Below the pieces are notes generated by a model. The model made no database searches and had not been told where the DNA came from. It saw only the letters and a list, made by a program, of their open reading frames with translations. This document shows, piece by piece, positions 26,740 to 35,542 of a stretch of 56,935 nt of DNA. Each line of letters opens with the position of its first letter. Within the stretch, counting starts at the first letter, position 1. The DNA is from an uncultured Pelagibacteraceae bacterium (GTDB lineage Bacteria; Pseudomonadota; Alphaproteobacteria; Pelagibacterales; Pelagibacteraceae). Where the stretch lies: NCBI GenBank assembly GCA_902520695.1, contig CABYOT010000010.1:1-56935 (forward strand), given 5' to 3'. Made by a program: the position numbers and the translations under genes.

Positions 26740-28130
26740 TAAAATATATTTTTCAAATTTTTCATCCAGTTTGATATAGATCCTGCACCCATGCCTATAT
26801 AGATTTTTTCTCCAAACGCGTTTTGCTTTATAAATTTTCGTAGTTGTATTTCATCATCAACTAGTATTAACTTAACATTTGAATTTTTTATTATTAATTT
26901 TGCAAAGGAATCGTATGTAAAATTAAGTCTTAGTTTTTCATTTGCAGTGTAAATAGGACACAATAAAATTATGTCGGCCATTTTAAAACATTTTGAAAAT
27001 TCTTTTTTTAAGTTTATTACTCTTGAAATTCTATGAGGTTGAAAAACACATATAATTTTTTTATTTTTGTAGACATTTTTAACACCAGTTAAAACTGAAC
27101 TTATTTCTGTTGGATGATGCGCATAATCATCATAAAAACTGATATTGTTGTGATTGAATAAATGAGAAAACCTTCTCTCAACTCCTTTAAAATTGTGTAA
27201 CCCAAGTTTAATGTATTTTTCAGGTAGTCCAATTGTAAATGCTAAAGAAACTGCTGCAGTTGCGTTTTGAATATTATGTATTCCAATCATTGGAATCTTA
27301 ATTCCTTTTATTATTTTTTTTTTACTTGGAATATTAATTTTAATATCAAAGCTAGAAAAATTAGTAGTTTGGTTTATATTCATTATTTGGAAATTTGAAT
27401 TTTTATTTCTACCGTAAGTGTAAAAATTTCTGTTTTTTGATTTTTTTAGAACCTTTTTAAGATTTTGATCATCGTTACATATAAAACCTTTACCTACAGA
27501 TGGTATTTTCTCAACAAATTTTAGAAAACTTTTTTTTAAGTTATTTAAATTTTTATAGAAGTCCAAATGTTCAGAGTCTAGATTAGTAGCTATAGAATAA
27601 GTAAAAGGAATTTTTAAAAAACTACCATCCGACTCATCAGACTCGGTTACACACCAATTACTTTTACCCAATTTTGCAGAATTGCCAAATGAATTTAATA
27701 CACCACCGTTAATTATAGTTGGATCTAATTTTCCTGCAGTAAAGATACTTGATACTAATGATGTTGTTGTAGTTTTTCCGTGCGAACCAGTTACGACAAC
27801 ATTTCTCATAAAAGATACTATATGACCTAACATATCTCCTCTTGTATAAACTGGTAAATTCTTTCTAATAGCTTCTACTAATTCTGGGTTATTTTTTTTT
27901 ATTGCTGAGGAAATCACAAGAACAGTTATTTTTTTTATATTCTCTTTTTTATGATTTAAAAATACTTTTATTTTTTTTTCATTTAATCTTTCAGTATTTC
28001 GGTTATAAGTAATATCACTTCCTTGAACTTTGTAACCTAATCCATTCATAATCAACGCTAAGCCACTCATGCCTATTCCACCTATACCAACAAAGTGAAT
28101 AAGTTCATTTTTTCCTAAATCAATTTTCAT
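26739..28130 (-). CDS. murC: UDP-N-acetylmuramate-L-alanine ligase
   Basis: A 463-residue Mur ligase. The N-terminal Rossmann part reads IHFVGIGGIGMSGLALIMNGLGYKVQGSD (residues about 11-39), the ATP loop is VVTGSHGKTTTTSLV near residue 110, and later motifs are DSEHLDFY, NIQNATAAVSLA, GVERRF and DDYAHHPTEI. It adds the first L-alanine of the stem peptide. The gene overlaps murG by 11 bases upstream and murB by one base downstream, in the standard order. Confidence 0.96.
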   Translation of the reverse strand: MKIDLGKNELIHFVGIGGIGMSGLALIMNGLGYKVQGSDITYNRNTERLNEKKIKVFLNHKKENIKKITVLVISSAIKKNNPELVEAIRKNLPVYTRGDMLGHIVSFMRNVVVTGSHGKTTTTSLVSSIFTAGKLDPTIINGGVLNSFGNSAKLGKSNWCVTESDESDGSFLKIPFTYSIATNLDSEHLDFYKNLNNLKKSFLKFVEKIPSVGKGFICNDDQNLKKVLKKSKNRNFYTYGRNKNSNFQIMNINQTTNFSSFDIKINIPSKKKIIKGIKIPMIGIHNIQNATAAVSLAFTIGLPEKYIKLGLHNFKGVERRFSHLFNHNNISFYDDYAHHPTEISSVLTGVKNVYKNKKIICVFQPHRISRVINLKKEFSKCFKMADIILLCPIYTANEKLRLNFTYDSFAKLIIKNSNVKLILVDDEIQLRKFIKQNAFGEKIYIGMGAGSISNWMKNLKNIF

Positions 28131-29196
28131 TTATAAGCTCAATTAGTCTAGATTTATTTTTTTTCCAATTATTTTCTTTATTAAGTTGAATTAAATTAAT
28201 TTTTTTTAAAGAATACTCATTTTGATCTTCAAATATTTTTATCATTAAATCTTGAAAACTTTTTTCATCAATATCTTTTTGCATAATTAACCAACATGAA
28301 TTTTTTTGTTTATAAAATTCTGCATTGTAATATTGATGATCATCTTTAGCATACGGAAATGGAATTGCTACAAATGGAATATTTAAATAACTTAATTCTG
28401 AAATTGTAGATGCGCCAGACCTTGTTATAGCCAGATCATAATTAGCCGCTTTAATTAATAATTTGTCATCAAATTCAAATAATTCATGTTCTATATGATT
28501 TTTTTGATAGATCTCTTTGATATTCTCTTTTGAATTTTGATTAATTACTTGTTGTAAAACTTGGATTTTGTAATTTTTTGAGAGTTTTATTATATTTCTA
28601 GTAATAAATTCATCAAAGAACTTTGCACCCTGACTTCCTCCAATAATTAACAATTTTTTTTTTTCAGCGATCATATTATTATAGTTTTTTTGATATTTAT
28701 AGATTTCTTTCCTAAGTAATGGCTTTATCAAGTAAATCTTATTTAAGTATTTTTTTGAAATACCCTTTAAATTTTTATCATAGCAAATAATTTTTTTTGC
28801 AAAATTGATTATTAATTTATTAGTTCTTCCTAAAACTGAATTTGGTTCAAAAATATATATTTTTATATTAAATAAATTTGACACTATACATAAAGGTAGC
28901 GACATGTATCCACCAGTACAAATTAGTATATTGAAATTATTTGATTTTAAATATTTATAAGATTTAATTATTGAGATACACAATTTTATTAAATTGTATG
29001 GAAGTAATAATAAATTTGAGAATAAATTTGGCACATCTATTAATGAATAATTATAATTCTCATCATTAATATATTTTGATCCTCTTTTATCTGTTGATAT
29101 TTGTACTTCATAGTCATCCTTTAAGGCATCATATATACTTAATGATGGGATCACATGTCCACCTGAACCACCTGTTGTAATAAGAATTTTTTTCAT
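28120..29196 (-). CDS. murG: UDP-GlcNAc:lipid I N-acetylglucosaminyltransferase
   Basis: A 358-residue GT-B glycosyltransferase. Landmarks are TTGGSGGHVIPSLSIYDAL at the N-terminus (GGSGGH), CTGGYMSLP, IYIFEPNSVLGRTNKL, LLIIGGSQGAKFFD and the UDP-GlcNAc site AITRSGASTISELSYLNIP with FVAIPFPYAKDDHQYYNA. It converts lipid I to lipid II at the inner membrane face. It follows ftsW by four bases and overlaps murC. It is very rich in Asn, Lys and Ile, as expected from the base composition. Confidence 0.95.
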   Translation of the reverse strand: MKKILITTGGSGGHVIPSLSIYDALKDDYEVQISTDKRGSKYINDENYNYSLIDVPNLFSNLLLLPYNLIKLCISIIKSYKYLKSNNFNILICTGGYMSLPLCIVSNLFNIKIYIFEPNSVLGRTNKLIINFAKKIICYDKNLKGISKKYLNKIYLIKPLLRKEIYKYQKNYNNMIAEKKKLLIIGGSQGAKFFDEFITRNIIKLSKNYKIQVLQQVINQNSKENIKEIYQKNHIEHELFEFDDKLLIKAANYDLAITRSGASTISELSYLNIPFVAIPFPYAKDDHQYYNAEFYKQKNSCWLIMQKDIDEKSFQDLMIKIFEDQNEYSLKKINLIQLNKENNWKKNKSRLIELINEN

Positions 29197-29200
29197 CAGT

Positions 29201-30310
29201 TTAATCTAATTTTCTTTTTGTTAAATTTAAAATTAATCCTGATAAAATCGCTGTGCTAACTATAGATGATCCACCATAACTTAGGAAGGGTAAAGTCATT
29301 CCCGTAGTTGGAAGTATTCTTATGTTTACACCAATGTGAATAAAAGTTTGTATCAAAATTAAAGAAATACATCCACTCAAAATAAGTTTTGATAAGTCTT
29401 CGTTTACTAAATTTATTTTTCGAATTACTCTATATGAAAAGATGAGATATATAAATAATATTGCAATGACTATTATTGCACCAAACTCTTCAGATATCAC
29501 TGAAACTATATAATCTGTATGTGCTTCAGGGACCCTTGAATTCAGAGTACCCTCTCCAATACCTTTTCCAAAAAAACCACCGTTTATAATTGCATCAGTT
29601 GCTTTTTCTGCCTGATAATTGTTCCCAGAACTTGAGTCTAAAAAAGCTAAGAGCCTAATTTTTATATAATCAAATTTTGGAATAAATAAAACTAAATAAC
29701 TCACAGTTAAACCAACGACAAAAAAAAATATAAAAAAAATAAAAATGTTAATGCCTGATATAAATATTAAAGATAACCAAACCATTGATATCAGAATAGT
29801 TTGTCCAATATCAGGTTGATAAATAAGTAACATTAATATGGGAAGTATAAATAAGCTGCTTAAGAAGTATTTAAAATATAATCTTCTATTTTGAATAGTT
29901 AACATTAATGATAATGATACAATTAAGAAGGGTTTAATAATCTCAACAGGCTGAAATCTAGGTAAAAATAACAAATCCAGCCATCTTTTTGAACCCTTTA
30001 CCTCAATCCCTAGAAAAGGAACTAGCAGCAAACTTAGAAATGCAACTAAAAATAAAATCAATGAAAGTCTTGATAAAATTTTTTGATTCAAAAATGAGAA
30101 AATAATTAAAATCCCTATCGCTAAAACTATGTAAGCAAAATGTTTTAAAAAAAAGTAATATGATTTTGTATCTAATTTGTCTGAGGCTATAAGAGAGGTA
30201 GAGACTAATGAAAAGAAGAGACCTAACAAAAATAAACCCAAAATTAAAAATAACAAAAATTTATCTATATTTTTCCACCAATCATAAAAGCTATCTAAAT
30301 ATTTATTCAT
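29201..30310 (-). CDS. ftsW: Lipid II polymerase FtsW
   Basis: A 369-residue SEDS membrane protein with about ten hydrophobic segments. Typical stretches are FLFLVAFLSLLL...GIEVKGSKRWLDL, RFQPVEIIKPFLIV, QPDIGQTILI, GKGIGEGTLNSRVPEAHTDYI, SEEFGAI and near the end GVNIRILPTTGMTLPFLSYGGSS. The GEG-x-V/L-x-S-R-x-PEAHTD loop favours FtsW over RodA. It polymerises glycan strands at the division septum together with FtsI, whose gene is upstream in the same run. It overlaps the murD end by eight bases. Confidence 0.95.
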   Translation of the reverse strand: MNKYLDSFYDWWKNIDKFLLFLILGLFLLGLFFSLVSTSLIASDKLDTKSYYFFLKHFAYIVLAIGILIIFSFLNQKILSRLSLILFLVAFLSLLLVPFLGIEVKGSKRWLDLLFLPRFQPVEIIKPFLIVSLSLMLTIQNRRLYFKYFLSSLFILPILMLLIYQPDIGQTILISMVWLSLIFISGINIFIFFIFFFVVGLTVSYLVLFIPKFDYIKIRLLAFLDSSSGNNYQAEKATDAIINGGFFGKGIGEGTLNSRVPEAHTDYIVSVISEEFGAIIVIAILFIYLIFSYRVIRKINLVNEDLSKLILSGCISLILIQTFIHIGVNIRILPTTGMTLPFLSYGGSSIVSTAILSGLILNLTKRKLD

Positions 30311-31610
30311 GTTTTAATTTTTTGAGCACGACCCTTATAATGTTATTAAAAGATTTTCCTCTTTCTTCAAAGTTTTTAAATTGATCGAAAGAGGCAGCGC
30401 ATGGACTAAAAAGAATTACTTTTTTAGTATTATCGTTTTTTATATTTTTAATCAAATTTTTCATAATCTTTTTAAGTGTTGATGAGAACTTATAAGAAAT
30501 TTGATTTGGAAGTGAGTCGATAAAGAATTTTTTATCTTTTCCATATATATAAGCTCGTACATTTGGAATATATTTTTTTTTTAATAAGAGTTTATCTCCC
30601 TTTTTAGCGATTCCTCCTAATATCCAATAAATATTTTTATAACTTTCAAGTAATGGTACTGTTGATGAAAAACTTGTAGATTTTGAATCGTTAATAATTA
30701 ATAATTTCTTCGATTTATAAATTATTTGTTGTCTATAATCTAACCCCTTAAATTTGTTTGCAGTATCAACAACTGTTCTTAAATTAACTTTTAATACCTT
30801 GGCAATACTAATAACAAAACTAAGATTTTTTTGGTTACTAGAATTATTAAAGTAAATATTATCTATTTGTCTAAAGAATTTTTTGTTTTTTGAATAGTCA
30901 ATTTTTATTATTTTTGATTTAATTTGGTTTATTTTAACTAATGCATTAAGAAAATTATTTTCATTTTCTATAAAGGTAAAGTCTTTTTTACTTTGAGATT
31001 TTACTATTTTAAATTTTGCTTCAGCATACTTTTTGAAAGATCCATGTCTTTCTAAATGATCAGGATTTAAATTAAGGATAATTGAATACTTAGACCTGAA
31101 GTATTTGCTATAATCAAGTTGATAAGATGATGCTTCAATTACAAAAATCGTGTTATTTTTAATTTTTTTTTCCTCTAGTATTGGATATCCAATATTACCC
31201 GTTAATCTTACGTCTTTTTTACTATTTTTAAGAACCTCGAAGAGCAGTTTCGAAGTAGTCGATTTACCATTTGTGCCCGTTATTGCGATTTTATTTATGC
31301 TTGGATAGCTAATTGCAAATATATCAAGCTCTGTAATAATTTTAGACCTATTCCTTCTTAAAAAATTTGAAATTTTGCATTTCTTAATATCTATTCCTGG
31401 GCTTAGAACAATAAAATCAAAATTTACCAATGATAATTTACGAATATTTATTAGCCTTTTTTTAAACTTAGCTGGGATATTTTTTTTGTTATCGTCAAAA
31501 ATTGTGCAGATATTATTTTTTTTTAAAAAATTAAAACAAGCAATTCCTGATTTGCCAAAACCATAAATTAAAACTTTTTTATTTATTAAATTAATTTGTT
31601 TTTCATTCAT
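30303..31610 (-). CDS. murD: UDP-N-acetylmuramoyl-L-alanine-D-glutamate ligase
   Basis: A 435-residue Mur ligase. KKVLIYGFGKSGIACFNFL is the N-terminal Rossmann segment; the ATP loop is AITGTNGKSTTSKLL near residue 110; NLNPDHLERHG and GLDYRQQII follow, and NDSKSTS is the late lysine/serine block. The ATG at 31610 is chosen because it overlaps the mraY stop (TAATG) and fits the family N-terminus. A frame extension to 31667 would add 19 residues inside mraY (MDHLNYLSN...) that do not match the family. It adds D-glutamate to the stem peptide. Confidence 0.94.
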   Translation of the reverse strand: MNEKQINLINKKVLIYGFGKSGIACFNFLKKNNICTIFDDNKKNIPAKFKKRLINIRKLSLVNFDFIVLSPGIDIKKCKISNFLRRNRSKIITELDIFAISYPSINKIAITGTNGKSTTSKLLFEVLKNSKKDVRLTGNIGYPILEEKKIKNNTIFVIEASSYQLDYSKYFRSKYSIILNLNPDHLERHGSFKKYAEAKFKIVKSQSKKDFTFIENENNFLNALVKINQIKSKIIKIDYSKNKKFFRQIDNIYFNNSSNQKNLSFVISIAKVLKVNLRTVVDTANKFKGLDYRQQIIYKSKKLLIINDSKSTSFSSTVPLLESYKNIYWILGGIAKKGDKLLLKKKYIPNVRAYIYGKDKKFFIDSLPNQISYKFSSTLKKIMKNLIKNIKNDNTKKVILFSPCAASFDQFKNFEERGKSFNNIIRVVLKKLKHE

Positions 31611-32695
31611 TATCTTAGTTTTAATGTTGCTAGCCCTATCATTGCTAAGATAATTGAGATGATCCAAAATCTAATAACCACTGTAGACTCTGGCCAGCCT
31701 TTTTTTTCAAAATGGTGGTGTATTGGTGCCATTTTAAATATTCTTTTGCCTGTAAGTTTGAATGATATCACTTGAGCAATCACCGAAACTGCTTCTAAGA
31801 CAAATAGTCCCCCCGTAATGGCAAGAACAATTTCATGTTTGGTAATTATACCAACTGCCCCTAATGACCCTCCTAATGCTAACGAACCTGTATCACCCAT
31901 AAATATCTTAGCTGGTGGTGCATTAAACCACAAGAAACCTAAACAAGATCCTATTATTGCTCCACAAAAAATTGACGCTTCTCCTACTCCCTCAATATAT
32001 GTGATTTGTAAATAACCTGAGAAAACTATATTTCCTGTTACATAACTAATAAAAGCAAAACATGCTGCAACTAATATTACTGGCACTGTGGCTAAACCAT
32101 CTAGTCCATCAGTCAAGTTAACTGCATTAGATGATCCTACAATAACAAATAAATAAAATGGAATGAAAAACCAACCTAAATTAATTATTAGGTTTTTAAA
32201 AAATGGAAAATATAGATTTTGAAGTTCGTTAGACCCACTATAAAAATAAAGTATAAATATCCCAAATAATGCTAAAACAATTTGTATCATTATCTTATTT
32301 TTTGAACTTATACCATTTGAATTATTTTTTTTAATTTTTTGAAAGTCATCGTAAACACCTAGTAATCCAAAAGACCCAGCTATATAAAGTAAGAACCAAT
32401 TATATGGATTTGAAAAGTCACCCCACAAAAGAACACCTGAGAAAATACCAAGTAAAATCATAAGACCTCCCATTGTAGGTGTTCCTATTTTTTTAACTAT
32501 ATGATCACTTGGTCCATCATCTCTAATTGGATCGTGAATTTGATGTGATGAAAAATAATTAATAAGTGGACCTCCAACTAAAAAGACTACTATCATCGAT
32601 GTAAACATTGATAGACCAGTTCTTACAGTTAAATATTTAAAAACATTAAGAAAACTAAAAATTTCAACTAGATTGGAAAACAGGCTAAAAAGCAT
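31610..32695 (-). CDS. mraY: Phospho-N-acetylmuramoyl-pentapeptide transferase
   Basis: A 361-residue polytopic membrane enzyme of the usual length. Conserved loops are KKIGTPTMGGLMIL, VYDDFQKIKKNN (the D-D-F-x-K motif for Mg and lipid phosphate), NAVNLTDGLDGLATVP, FMGDTGSLALGG and RIFKMAPIHHHFEKKGWPES. It makes lipid I from UDP-MurNAc-pentapeptide and undecaprenyl phosphate. It lies between the fused murE-murF gene (11-base overlap) and murD, in standard order. Confidence 0.97.
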   Translation of the reverse strand: MLFSLFSNLVEIFSFLNVFKYLTVRTGLSMFTSMIVVFLVGGPLINYFSSHQIHDPIRDDGPSDHIVKKIGTPTMGGLMILLGIFSGVLLWGDFSNPYNWFLLYIAGSFGLLGVYDDFQKIKKNNSNGISSKNKIMIQIVLALFGIFILYFYSGSNELQNLYFPFFKNLIINLGWFFIPFYLFVIVGSSNAVNLTDGLDGLATVPVILVAACFAFISYVTGNIVFSGYLQITYIEGVGEASIFCGAIIGSCLGFLWFNAPPAKIFMGDTGSLALGGSLGAVGIITKHEIVLAITGGLFVLEAVSVIAQVISFKLTGKRIFKMAPIHHHFEKKGWPESTVVIRFWIISIILAMIGLATLKLR

Positions 32696-35531
32696 GAATT
32701 TTTCCTGCTTTTAAGCTTTGACTTATTTTATTAAGGCCAGTTGAATTGGAACCTTTAATCATTAAATACTCTCCATTCTTAATATCATTTATTATAAAAT
32801 TTAAGATATCTTTTTTTGAATTTAGTATCTTTCCTCTTTTTTGTGGTTTAATTTTGTTAAATGTTTCAATAACATCTTTGCCATATACATAAACTTTGTC
32901 AATTTTAGCAGAATTAATACAATGGGCGGCCTCCAAGTGAAGTTTTTTAGAATATTTGCCAAGTTCTAGCATATCACCTAGTAGAATTAATTTTTTTTTA
33001 GATTTAGTATTTAAACTGTTTAATTTATTTATGGCAAATTGAAGAGATAGAGGGTTAGAATTATAACTTTCATCAATAAGATAAATTTTTTTTTCTTTGA
33101 ACTTAATTATATTTAAATCTCCTCTTCCCTCAGGAAATTTATAATCATTAAAGAAAAATTTATCTAATTTTTCTAAATCAAAATATATAGACATAACAGC
33201 TAAAGTTGATAAGATATTGTAAATATAATTTTCTAATTGTTTTTTAATAATAAATTTCAATTTTTTTTTATTATTTTTAATGTAAATAATGGAATTGAAT
33301 TTTCCACTTTTTATATTAACTAAACTCACATCTGATTTTTTATTAATTCCAAATGAAATTATTCTTAATTTTTTTTTTATAGATTTTGATTTTAAAAAAT
33401 TAAAAAAATTATCATCTGCATTCAAAACGATTGATCCATGTTGAGCTATGTTATTAATTATCTCTGATTTAGCTTGAGCTATACCTTTTAAATTTTGAAA
33501 ATTTTTAATATGAGCATACGAAATATTAGTTATAACACCAACATTAGGCATTATCTTTTTAGTTAGAAAATCGATTTCTCCTTTCTTATCCATCCCAACT
33601 TCAAAAATACCAATTTTGTCATCCTTTTTTATGTTAAATAAAGAGATTGGAACTCCGTATTTATTATTGAATGATTTTTTTGAATAGGATGTTTGGCATA
33701 TTTTGCTCATCATTTGTCCCAACATCTCCTTAAGAGAAGTTTTACCTGAAGAACCTGTAATTGCTATAGATGAGATATTAGACGATGCTCTTACCAGTTT
33801 GGCAATTTCCAAAAATGTTTTTAAAGAGTTTTTAACATATATATCATTTTTGAATATATTTTTTTTTTTATTCTCATTAATAGAAATTGAGGCTCCATTT
33901 TTAAAAGCTTCATTAACAAATTTATTTCCATCAAAGTTTTTTCCTTTTATACCAAAGAAAATATTATTTTTTTGTATTTTTCTTGAATCAATCGAAGCTT
34001 GGTTAATATTGGTATTTTTTTTTATATTTTTTTTAGTTATCTCTGAAACAATGTTTGTTTTCCAATTTCTATATAAAGATTTATTTTTAATCTTAATAAA
34101 TCTTTTAATACATTTTTTATCTGAAAAGAAATTTTGAGTAATATATTCTTGATAAGCTTCATGCCCTTTCCCAGCAATAATAACTATCTCGTTTGACTTA
34201 ATATCCAAAATTGCCGATTTTATTGCACTTTCTCTTGATGGAATTTCTAATACTTTATTCTTTGAAATATTAAACTTTATATCCGCTCTTATTTTTTTCG
34301 GGTCTTCTCTTCTTGGATTGTCATCCGTTAAATAAATTTTATCGCAATATTTATTGGCAATTGCACCCATTATTTTTCTTTTGGGCTTATCTCTCTCTCC
34401 TCCGCATCCAAATACTAGATTAATTTTTCTTAATTTAAATTGTTCCTTAACATTTTTAATACAGGTTGTTAGAGCATCTGGTGTATGAGCATAATCAAGA
34501 ATAACAATTCCATTATTATAAAGCTTTCCAATCTTTTCTAATCTTCCATTTACAGGCTTTATATTTCGAGTAACTTTTAAAATTTTGTCTAAAGAAATAT
34601 TGCTTTTCATTGCTGCCATGATTGCCATTAGTAAATTTTTAATTTGAACTCTCCCAATTAATTTAGTTGAAAAAGAATATTGTTTTTTATCAAATCTGAA
34701 TGTTATTTTTTGTTCATCTTTAAAAAATTGATGATCTATTATGGAAAAACTTGATTTTGTGTTTCCTAGTGTAAGTTTTTTGATTTTATTTAATCTAGTA
34801 ATTTTATTTAAATCTGATGAAATTTTTAAATCATTATCATAAATAGCGTAAGATTTTTTTTTTAATAATTTTTTAAACAATATTAACTTTGAATTAAAAT
34901 AATTTTTAAAAGTCTTGTGGTAATCTAAATGATCTCTTGTTAAATTTGTAAATATTCCAATATCAAATTCTAATCCATCTAACCTATTTTGATTTAATCC
35001 ATGACTCGAGGCTTCCAAAATAACGTTTTCAATTTTTTTTTCTTTTAGTTTTTTTAAAATTTTATTTATTTGGATGGTATCAAAAGTAGTATTTGGAAAT
35101 TTTTTTTTAAGTTTCAAACCATTAACACCCAATGTTCCAATTGAGGCTGCTTTAATTCTATTATAGGTAAGAATTTGAAAATAAAAATTTGCAATAGATG
35201 ATTTTCCATTTGTACCAGTAACTCCTATTAGGTTGTTTGGTTTTTTGTTAAATATTTTAGAACTAAATTTAGCTAATAAATTTCTTGGGTCATCATGTTT
35301 TAAAAATAAAATGTTATTTTTCCAGTTTTTTGTCTTAAGTTTATCGCTAATTATTATTTTTGATCCATTTCTAATTGCATCTTTTATAAACAAATTTCCA
35401 TTTGTGTTATTCCCTTTGAATGCAAAAAAAATATAACCCTCTTTTACTTCGTTTGAATTAAAAGCTATCCCTTTAAAACTTAACTTATGATATTTTTTTT
35501 GAAGATTAGGAAAGTAGTCTTTAAGCAACAT
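32685..35531 (-). CDS. murE-murF: Fused MurE-MurF bifunctional peptidoglycan ligase
   Basis: One uninterrupted 948-residue frame holds two complete Mur ligases. Residues 1 to about 482 are MurE: SNEVKEGYIFFAFKG, ATP loop GTNGKSS (106-112), SSHGLNQNRLDG, and D404-N-P-R407, the motif that selects meso-diaminopimelate. Residues from about 500 are MurF: SIDSRKIQKNNIFFGIKG, second ATP loop GSSGKTS (593-599), NNKYGVP, NISYAHIKNF, DESYNSNP and LGDMLELGKYS. Together they add meso-DAP and D-Ala-D-Ala to UDP-MurNAc-dipeptide, consecutive steps. No internal stop or frameshift is seen. Such fusions are known in a few bacteria (for example Bordetella). Neighbours are ftsI and mraY. Confidence 0.94.
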   Translation of the reverse strand: MLLKDYFPNLQKKYHKLSFKGIAFNSNEVKEGYIFFAFKGNNTNGNLFIKDAIRNGSKIIISDKLKTKNWKNNILFLKHDDPRNLLAKFSSKIFNKKPNNLIGVTGTNGKSSIANFYFQILTYNRIKAASIGTLGVNGLKLKKKFPNTTFDTIQINKILKKLKEKKIENVILEASSHGLNQNRLDGLEFDIGIFTNLTRDHLDYHKTFKNYFNSKLILFKKLLKKKSYAIYDNDLKISSDLNKITRLNKIKKLTLGNTKSSFSIIDHQFFKDEQKITFRFDKKQYSFSTKLIGRVQIKNLLMAIMAAMKSNISLDKILKVTRNIKPVNGRLEKIGKLYNNGIVILDYAHTPDALTTCIKNVKEQFKLRKINLVFGCGGERDKPKRKIMGAIANKYCDKIYLTDDNPRREDPKKIRADIKFNISKNKVLEIPSRESAIKSAILDIKSNEIVIIAGKGHEAYQEYITQNFFSDKKCIKRFIKIKNKSLYRNWKTNIVSEITKKNIKKNTNINQASIDSRKIQKNNIFFGIKGKNFDGNKFVNEAFKNGASISINENKKKNIFKNDIYVKNSLKTFLEIAKLVRASSNISSIAITGSSGKTSLKEMLGQMMSKICQTSYSKKSFNNKYGVPISLFNIKKDDKIGIFEVGMDKKGEIDFLTKKIMPNVGVITNISYAHIKNFQNLKGIAQAKSEIINNIAQHGSIVLNADDNFFNFLKSKSIKKKLRIISFGINKKSDVSLVNIKSGKFNSIIYIKNNKKKLKFIIKKQLENYIYNILSTLAVMSIYFDLEKLDKFFFNDYKFPEGRGDLNIIKFKEKKIYLIDESYNSNPLSLQFAINKLNSLNTKSKKKLILLGDMLELGKYSKKLHLEAAHCINSAKIDKVYVYGKDVIETFNKIKPQKRGKILNSKKDILNFIINDIKNGEYLMIKGSNSTGLNKISQSLKAGKIHAF

Positions 35532-35542
35532 GATTTACGCTC

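Noticed and set aside
33703..34137. A 144-codon open frame on the plus strand inside murE-murF
   Set aside because: It is antisense to a well-conserved Mur ligase, is a hydrophobic low-complexity translation of the opposite strand, and has no ribosome-binding site or family resemblance.
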